Shown here: one piece after another, positions 57,231 through 64,000 of the stretch
Layout: every line of letters starts with the position of its first letter
Position numbering within the stretch: position 1 is the stretch's first letter
DNA from: Lanius collurio
Taxonomy: Eukaryota; Chordata; Aves; Passeriformes; Laniidae
Reading direction: 5' to 3'
DNA length: 64,000 bases
NCBI GenBank assembly: GCA_020086605.1
Contig: JACBWW010000004.1
Coordinates: 33,916,047-33,980,046 of the forward strand
The notes under the pieces: model-generated
Databases searched by the model: none
Told to the model about the DNA's origin: nothing
Seen by the model: only the letters and a program-made list of their open reading frames with translations
Program-made: the position numbers and the translations under genes

Positions 57231-59609
57231 TGGGCCTGTGATGGGAGGTAATTCCCAGCCCCTGGGTGATTTGGCTGGAGGACAGAGCTGCAGATAAGGA
57301 TGTGTCTAGGCAGCCAGGCAGAGTCAGAGCCCAGTCTGGGACCAGAGTCCCTTCCAAGAGGGGACTGGGTACATGGCCTTCAAACCTGGAATGTGAGGAG
57401 AGGAGCTGTCAACACCTCCAGAGAGCAAGTGCTTCCAGCTGCCTCGCTGGAGATGCAGTGTTACCAGCCACTGTTGCTTGGGGGGGGGGAACTGGCTGAG
57501 GTCACCACAGGAGCAGGGGGGAATCTTCAGATCCCATTTAACGGCACTCCTATCCCCACACTCTGGCTGCACCTTTTCCAGCTGCTGGTCCATGCAACTA
57601 CTTGGTTGAACCACCCTTATCCAACTCCTCCAGTCTTCCTTCATGCCCCTCCTAGGCAGTTGCTCACACCAGCACTACTCTCTCCCAGCTCTTGTGGTGT
57701 GCCAGCATCCCCCAGTACTGCTGTGAAGTGGGATGGCAGGCATTCCCATAGCATGATATAAAAACAACTAAGTTCCCCTCTTGCTACTGTAAAGTGGGGA
57801 AAATCTATATTCCTTTTCAGAGCTGAGTGAGAGCAACACATTTTGAGGGTGAATTTTCTTCTCAGGAACACTATACTCTGATGAGCTGAATTAATTCATG
57901 CCCAGTTGAGTGTCTAACCCTAAATAGGCTGTATGACTGAAATGTAAAGAAGCATTATTGTAGTGATAGTATTTCAAAGTAAGCAGCTGCAGTCTTATTT
58001 GTTTGAAAGGTAAAACTATTTTATGAAAATTTACTTATTTCTCCCATTCAAGGCCAGAGCCTTGAAATGGAAACCTTGCAGCATCCCCAGCACAGAAGTC
58101 AAGACTTCTCCCACGTTAGCCATGGAGCAGAAGCACACCAGCCTTGTGAGGAGTGGTGTAAGAGAGCACTTGCAGGACACAGAGCTTGTCCAGAGAGTTC
58201 AAGCAAAGAAAAGCTGTGCTTAATAAAACTCCCCCAAATAGCTGAGGACGTCAGCAGGAAGGAACAACCCTTTGAGGCTGCAAAGGGATGGTGCAAAACC
58301 AGAGGGGCTTCAAGTGGGGTCATGGCAGCTGGAGAAATAAACCCCGTGCTCCCGTGAGGCCCGAAGGGCTTTTCCAGCTGTTTCTCAAAGGACGGGACCT
58401 GTTGTATCTCCAGCCATCTCTACAGCTGTAGCTGACAACACATTGGGGAGACACAATGAGCACCAGCCCACAGCTGCCATGCAAAAGCCCTCCCTGGTCC
58501 CTCAGCTGGGCCAGCCTTTCCACACTGGGCTGCAGACCACAGTCCCTCCATCCATCACCTCCCCAATGAATTGAGGCAGATGTCACTGGCCAAAGTGTTA
58601 CTGCCAGCCCCAAGCTGGGATGCTTCAAATAGCTGTGCACTGCGATACAAATTGTACTTTGATGAGGTACATTAGGCCATCTGGACGGCCTTAAACAGCC
58701 TTGATGAAGACAGAGCAAGGGATGCTCGAGGTGGGAGGAACCTCAGCAGTTTCAGGGCTGTTCACTGCTCCTTGAGCTAACATTTGTGCAGCCAGTGGGG
58801 CTGGCAGCATCAAGGGGGTCCACGCAGGGTGGGTCTGCCCAAAGGCAGTGCTTCAAATGACCAACGAGTGACCCCCACGGTGGTGTGGGCAGGACATGGA
58901 CACTCACAACCTGGATATGCTTTTGGTCAGCAGAGCCCATAAATCTGCACCACCCTGGGGTGTCCCTGTGGATGGATCCAAGTCCTGGCAAGCATCCAGA
59001 CTACCCCTCTCCCATCAGTTCCATTAACTGTGTGGTAAGCGGTGCTCCCAGGAAGGAAAGCCCATGCTCACTGATGGGCATAAGAGAAATAATGCTCCAG
59101 ACGGGGAGGAAAAAAAATGCAGGAGAGGGTTGCTAGAGAAAATCACCTAGGCAGGGGTAAGAGCCAAAGGGCAGGGAAGGAAATAGGGAACAGGAGCCTG
59201 AAGAAACCTAGGGGAAAGGTGTACCATCCTGCTGAACCCTGCAGGGAGGATCTGAGGGGAGCAAGTGCACACCCAGACAGCACCGAAGCAGGGAGTAGCA
59301 TGTGGGACCTGGACAGGAATTCTGTTCGCTGGTGGTTTTCTGACTGCTGGTGTTCCTGAGCTGGCTCTTGTGGCACCTTGGCGTCCTGGTGGGGTTTTAG
59401 CAGAGCAATTCCTCAAGTTTAATTTCCAAAGTAACTTGCAGCGAATGAGCTCGGTCCCTCTGCAGGACAGGCCCCAGCGGTGCCATGGGTGCCCTGACCT
59501 TCGCCTGACCACCGGCACTGTGCAGCCTCACCTCACTGCTGTGACCTACATTCTGCCCCCCCAAACATACGGCCTTGCACTTAGCTGCATTCAACCCACA
59601 GAGTGCTGG

Positions 59610-59735
59610 ATAGGGCTAATTTCCGACCAGGCTGTCAGGAAGTATTATGTCAAATACCTTACAGGAGCCTAAGCATATTATGCAGACACAGCTACCTTTG
59701 TCAACCAAATCTGAGATCTCATCAAAAAAGCAGTG
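59610..59735 (-). mobile_element. Ancient CR1-like LINE fragment (RT)
   Basis: The minus strand reads FFDEISDLVDKG, then CK-VFDIILPDSLV, clearly the reverse-transcriptase segment around FDEITxLVDKG...CKAFDTVPHDILV of CR1-type LINEs. It is short, diverged and dead. Flanking sequence to about 59520 may belong to the same element. Confidence 0.75.
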
Positions 59736-62700
59736 CTGGGCTTAGCCATCCTCAGCGCCTCCGGAGCAAACCCATCTCCAGGGCTTCTCCTGGGTCACTG
59801 CACCCCGAGCGCTGCCAGCCACTCAGCCTGAGGCTGCAGCTCTGTGGGGAGCAGCCCCAACCCCCCTACCAAGAGCCAGCAGAGCTTGCGTGACACTGAA
59901 ATAAAGAGTTCGTGGAGCAGGATCCTTACTCCCACGTTGTGGGTGGGAAAGGCTGGGTGCAGGGCAGCATCTTGTGCTGGGTTACTGCTGCTTTTGCATG
60001 CTCAGCTCTTGCCCTCCTTGACTGTGACCCATGGCCCAGGTGCTCCCTATGCATGAAAAAACCTTGTCCTTCTCAGTGTCACTTGCCCTGGCCAGTCACA
60101 CTAGGTATCACAGCCCAAAAGCTGCTGTTTCATGGCTATGCTTGTCCCTACCTCAGCAATGCAGCAGGACCAGCCTCAGTCCCTCCCTAAATAATTGCTT
60201 TAATTAGTGTTTCCTTTGATGTCGGTGATTAGCAGAGGGCTGCTGGCAGGGCTTCCATGGGAACTTTTGCAGTGGTCAGACAGATAAGTGCAACCCTCTG
60301 TACTGCTGTAGCACTTAAACGTTTTAATATCAGCCTCCCTGGTGGCTGCCAGTCATTCTTCATTAGCCCCTCTGAGCCTTTTCTAATTCTGCCTGAGGCT
60401 GAAGGGGGAAGTTTATGGCCCCTGCCAAAGCATGGACCCCTGGGTGAGGTATGGCCCTGCCTGGCAGGACAAGCAAACCCAGAAGTAATGACCCCCAGAA
60501 AAAGGGCAGAGCCACAACCACAACACCCTGGGGAAGTTTGACAAGGACCTAGGGGAAGGAGACAAGCTGGGCTTGGGTTCCAGCCAGCAAAGGGCTCTCA
60601 GCAGCGCCTGGTCAGCAGCCAGCAGTCACCACTTACTCATCCTCCCTTCCCCAAAGTCTGCAGCGAAAACAAATAATCTACAAATTAAAGCTTCCCTGCA
60701 GTGGGGTGGCAGTGCCCCATGCTGTGCTGGAGAAGGGACTGGAGTCCATCTGCTATCAGAGCCAGCTCCTGATCCTATCAGGCTATTACTGTATTATTGA
60801 ACTGGGGATTGAGGGACAGGCTTTAATAGCTATGATGGTATCAGGGGTCCAGCATTAAACTCCAGGAAGAACCATGTAGCTGAGCCTAAGGAACAGAAAA
60901 AACCAAGCCTAAATTACCACACCTCACGTTTTTGCAGTGTCTGCTATTTACCCCAGCCTCTGTGAAGCTGAAGCTGGTAGCTGAGGGTGAGGGTGAAAGA
61001 CCACTTGCATGTTTCTTGAGCTTGGAAAGAGCAGGGACTCCAAAGTCCAACTCCACCAGCCAAACTGAAGCAAGGCAGGATGCAAGGACAGAAAGGGAAA
61101 CCTCAGCAGCTGCCAAAATCCATGTGCCTACCTGAAGCTCACTGCCTGCCCAGCCACAGCTGAAGTGAAGGCTCAGTGGGGTGGCAGAGAGCAGCTGCAG
61201 CTCTCCACATACACAGTGCTCCAGTTGCAGCAACAGGTCCTCCTGGAGACTTCTGTGTCTGGCTGCCTTTTCCAGTGGGGACATTTTCTCCCCGCTGTGC
61301 TCACATCTCCCAGTTTCTCTCACTTTGCCTGTCCCACTGAGTTATTTGAGTGCTTGCATGGCATCCCCAGTCCCTCCCCTGTGGCACCATGGAGCATTGG
61401 CAGGCAAGACCCTGGCACAGAAGGTGGATGCTTGGAGACCAAGCAGCAGCATATTGATTTTCAGATGAGAGGCAAAGGGGAAACCTCACAGCATCCTCTC
61501 TGGGATGCTGGCTCTGGGCAGAAAGAGCTGATGGGCAGGGCCAGCATCCCGAGGAAGACAGCTTGATCCCTGCCAGCTCCTACCGGTGCCACATGCCATC
61601 AACAACTGCTTGAAAGGCAAAACAAAGAGGAGCCGAGGGAGCTCACTGGGAGCAGATGAGAGGCACTTCTGTTCGAGACGCTGTGGGGAAAACAAATCCT
61701 CGTGCTTGGCAGTGTGCACAGAGTGGCTGTATGGGCTTCCTGCCCATTACCATGGCAGGAGCTGGGCAGGGAGGGGGACAGGCCTCTGCTGCCAGGGGTG
61801 AGGGGAGAGGGACACAGGCATTAATTGGCCCTCAGAGTGGCAGCTGGAAAAACTGCTTTGCCTTCCAGCTCCCTCGTGTGCTGAGGGGCCCCTCCATGCA
61901 GAAGTGGCAATGGCATGACATTTATGCACTGCACACCAAGATCCCAATTAGTGGTGGATGGTTCACATGCTGCATACTTTAATTAATTTGCCTTTTCCTG
62001 TTGGAGAATAACTTCTCTGACAGATTGGGACTGAGCAGAGAGGGCAGCTGCTCCATAGCCAGCGGCCCAAGCAGCAACTGGAGGAACCAGTTATGGGGTT
62101 ATGGGGCGTGGCTTTAGCATCAGTAATAATGTGAGAGACTCCCCATGCACCCAGCTGTGACCGCCCAGCACATCTCCCGGTGGACACATGCAGCTGGGGT
62201 CCCAGCACCACCCAGTTACAAGGTCACCCCATAGCAGCCACATGTGGGTATAGCGTGGGACTTCCAGGGGTGTCAAACAGAGGTACTTGGAGCAATAGAT
62301 CAGCCAAGGAGTGAGGGCAGAAAACCTGGAACTCAGAAGCAGGTATCACCACTTCACTGCCTGCCAGGGCTTCAGCAACCCTCTATGGGATCCCAGGTCT
62401 CCCTCCAAGCAGTGCTCACTCTCTGGTGTGGTCCCAGGCCCAGGGATGCCAGAGCATTCACTGGCTGCAGCAGCGCCCATGCAGGTTTCCATCTGTGAAG
62501 GATTCACACAAAAAGTCCCCTTCCAGCACAGAAGCTCCAACCACTACCTCCTCCCACTGCCCCAAGTTTCTGGCACATTCTCTCTTCCTAGCTAACCTAA
62601 ATGATCTTGTATCATCAGCTGTTCCCCTTCTCTTTCAGCTCATTAGGGCTTTTAGAGAACACTGGCTCCTACTGAACCTGACCAACCCACCATTAACCTA

Positions 62701-62784
62701 ATTCCATGCCAAGAAATGGCTCTTACTTTTGACTCTGATTCCCACAGCTTCTATCTCCAGGAGGACTCTACCCCTCACCCTTGG
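59736..62784. other. No gene recognised
   Basis: Mixed sequence without a credible exon. The longest frames (145 codons minus at 60886-61323, 133 codons plus at 61165-61566) show no domain and no splice context. A TAAT-rich stretch lies at 60185-60240. Confidence 0.5.
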
Positions 62785-62872
62785 GGTGACTAAGTTTCTT
62801 TAATAGACTTTTGTGAGGGGCTTTATCAAAAGCCTTTTGAAAGCTAAATAAAATTCTCTGCACTGTATTTCT
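62785..62872 (-). mobile_element. Ancient LINE fragment (RT)
   Basis: The minus strand reads FQKAFDKAPHKSLLKKL in one frame with FYLAF just before it, offset by one base. This matches the YLDFQKAFDKVPHxxLLxKL segment of CR1/L2-type reverse transcriptases. It is a fossil with a frameshift. Confidence 0.75.
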
Positions 62873-64000
62873 CCTTTCCCCAGGATTTTGTTAGCACATT
62901 TAAAGGCTCTTGACAGTCTATGGCTGAGAAAAGCTTTCACTTTTTAAGATTATTTCCTGCTCCTACGCAGCAAAGCTCTCATTTTGCCTCCTAAATTGGG
63001 CCAGCAAGTATGCACAGCTCTGGTTTGGTTTCCTGAAGCAGCTCTTGTTGAATTTCCATGTTGCTCCTGGCATGGCATTTGCCTCATTGCTGCATTGTCA
63101 CACTGCAATGAGCAGATAAAGCTGCAAGGCTTGGGGAAGGAGCCCTGAGCTTCTGCTGCGCTGTCCCTGGCATGGGCAACCCCACTGCCTCCTGTTCTAT
63201 GCAGGGCTCCAGGCCTCAGGTCACCCTGCAGATTCAGGGGTGTTGCTTGAGGGTACAGCTGGAGCAGCCCAGCCTGAAACAACCATGCAAGACTGCTGAG
63301 CTGGAGAAGGGTAGTCCAAAGAAGATAGAGTTTTGTCCCACAGGAAGCATGGGAGGCAAAATAAATAAATTGCACTGGGGCGTGTGCGTGGGTGGGTGAG
63401 CCTATTGTGCAAGTGGGCTCAATTTTCCCTTCTGTCCCCTCCTCTTCCCACCCACTCACCCAGGTTGCTCCATTTTATCTCAGGCAGGAATAATCTGAGC
63501 TTGGCAGATTCTAGGTCTGAAACTCAAAAGAAAAAACACTGCTCTCTGTACACACAAGCCCATCACGACTGAGGGCACCTGCTCAGTTATGTAGCCACAG
63601 CAGGTCACCTATAAATCATGTCTAAGGCAGCACCTGAAGATTAAGCCTGTCCACACCCACTGTGCCCACTGCTCCAGCATAAAGCCTGTAGGAACACAGG
63701 CTGCAGTCAGGTTCAATTATTTGCAGCCTTTAGCCCAGAGCTACAAAGCTGCCTGCTCTGGCCAGGCCTGCACCCTTACCTCATCAGAAAGAATCTTCCC
63801 TTTGAGTCTTGAATGGAAAACTGCTTTAGAGCTTCAGAGATGTCCCATATCAACAGCAAAGACAGTGGCTGTGGTTTGTTCCAGCTCCCACTGGAGCTCA
63901 CCCCCTGCCCTGCCACAGTCTGCAGTGAGGGCAGGTGTGGACCAAGGGGAAGCTGTCGGCAGGGCAGGCTTCAGGGCTCTGCACAGCAGCCCGGCCACAG
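62873..64000. other. No gene recognised at right edge
   Basis: A 169-codon minus frame (62950-63459) has no recognisable domain. No exon with convincing splice sites was found up to the window end. Confidence 0.5.

Larger units (their letters stand above)
49581..59609. other. Upstream of CHRM4 island, no gene recognised
   Basis: This stretch holds AT-rich blocks at about 50600-51080 and 52555-52700, a poly(A)-rich tract at 54235-54280, the octamer repeat at 54541-54580, the 104-bp tandem duplication at 55551-55758, a CA-rich run near 56744-56777 and a 16-bp palindrome at 57215-57230. Open frames up to 189 codons show no domains. In mammals the 3' end of AMBRA1 lies on this side of CHRM4. I found no AMBRA1 coding exon. 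Confidence 0.5.

Overview
This window is vertebrate, almost certainly bird, nuclear DNA. It holds three multi-exon genes with canonical GT-AG splice sites, two CpG-rich promoter islands and a decayed CR1 LINE. CR1 is the dominant avian retroelement, and this copy keeps the diagnostic 8-bp tail. A second block in the same DGKZ intron looks like a passerine-type retroviral LTR, but I recognise that from memory only. Gene order and strands (DGKZ +, MDK +, CHRM4 -) match the mammalian 11p11.2 block, so this is the avian orthologous segment.

Layout. 1-2016 is a DGKZ intron. 2017-21543 carries 26 DGKZ coding exons, 780 codons in frame, from the second C1 domain to the C-terminal ETAV PDZ ligand. 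Its 3'UTR runs to a poly(A) signal at 23764-23769. 23.8-26.9 kb is intergenic. 26.88-27.26 kb is the CpG-rich MDK promoter and noncoding exon 1. MDK coding exons lie at 30582-31639 (142 aa, complete), with a poly(A) signal at 32317-32322. CHRM4 runs convergently on the minus strand: the main coding exon is 34192-35664, an upstream 42-nt exon is 36217-36258, and a CpG-island first exon ends at 48997, about 13 kb upstream. 49.6-64 kb has no gene I can recognise. It holds two fossil LINE reverse-transcriptase fragments, a 104-bp tandem duplication and AT-rich blocks.

Functions. DGKZ phosphorylates diacylglycerol and so terminates DAG signalling. MDK is a secreted heparin-binding growth factor. 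CHRM4 is the Gi/o-coupled M4 muscarinic receptor, whose signalling opposes Gq/DAG pathways. They are neighbours, not an operon.

The most interesting signals are at CHRM4. Its probable promoter island carries an excellent RE1/NRSE (REST) match and five CAGATG E-boxes, three of them in a perfect 15-bp period. An optimal-Kozak ATG in the island's first exon is in frame, across two spliced introns, with the M4 receptor, predicting a 525-residue form. An 18-bp CRE-containing motif is shared with one mismatch between the MDK and CHRM4 islands. A sense-oriented LTR-like poly(A) signal lies in a DGKZ intron.
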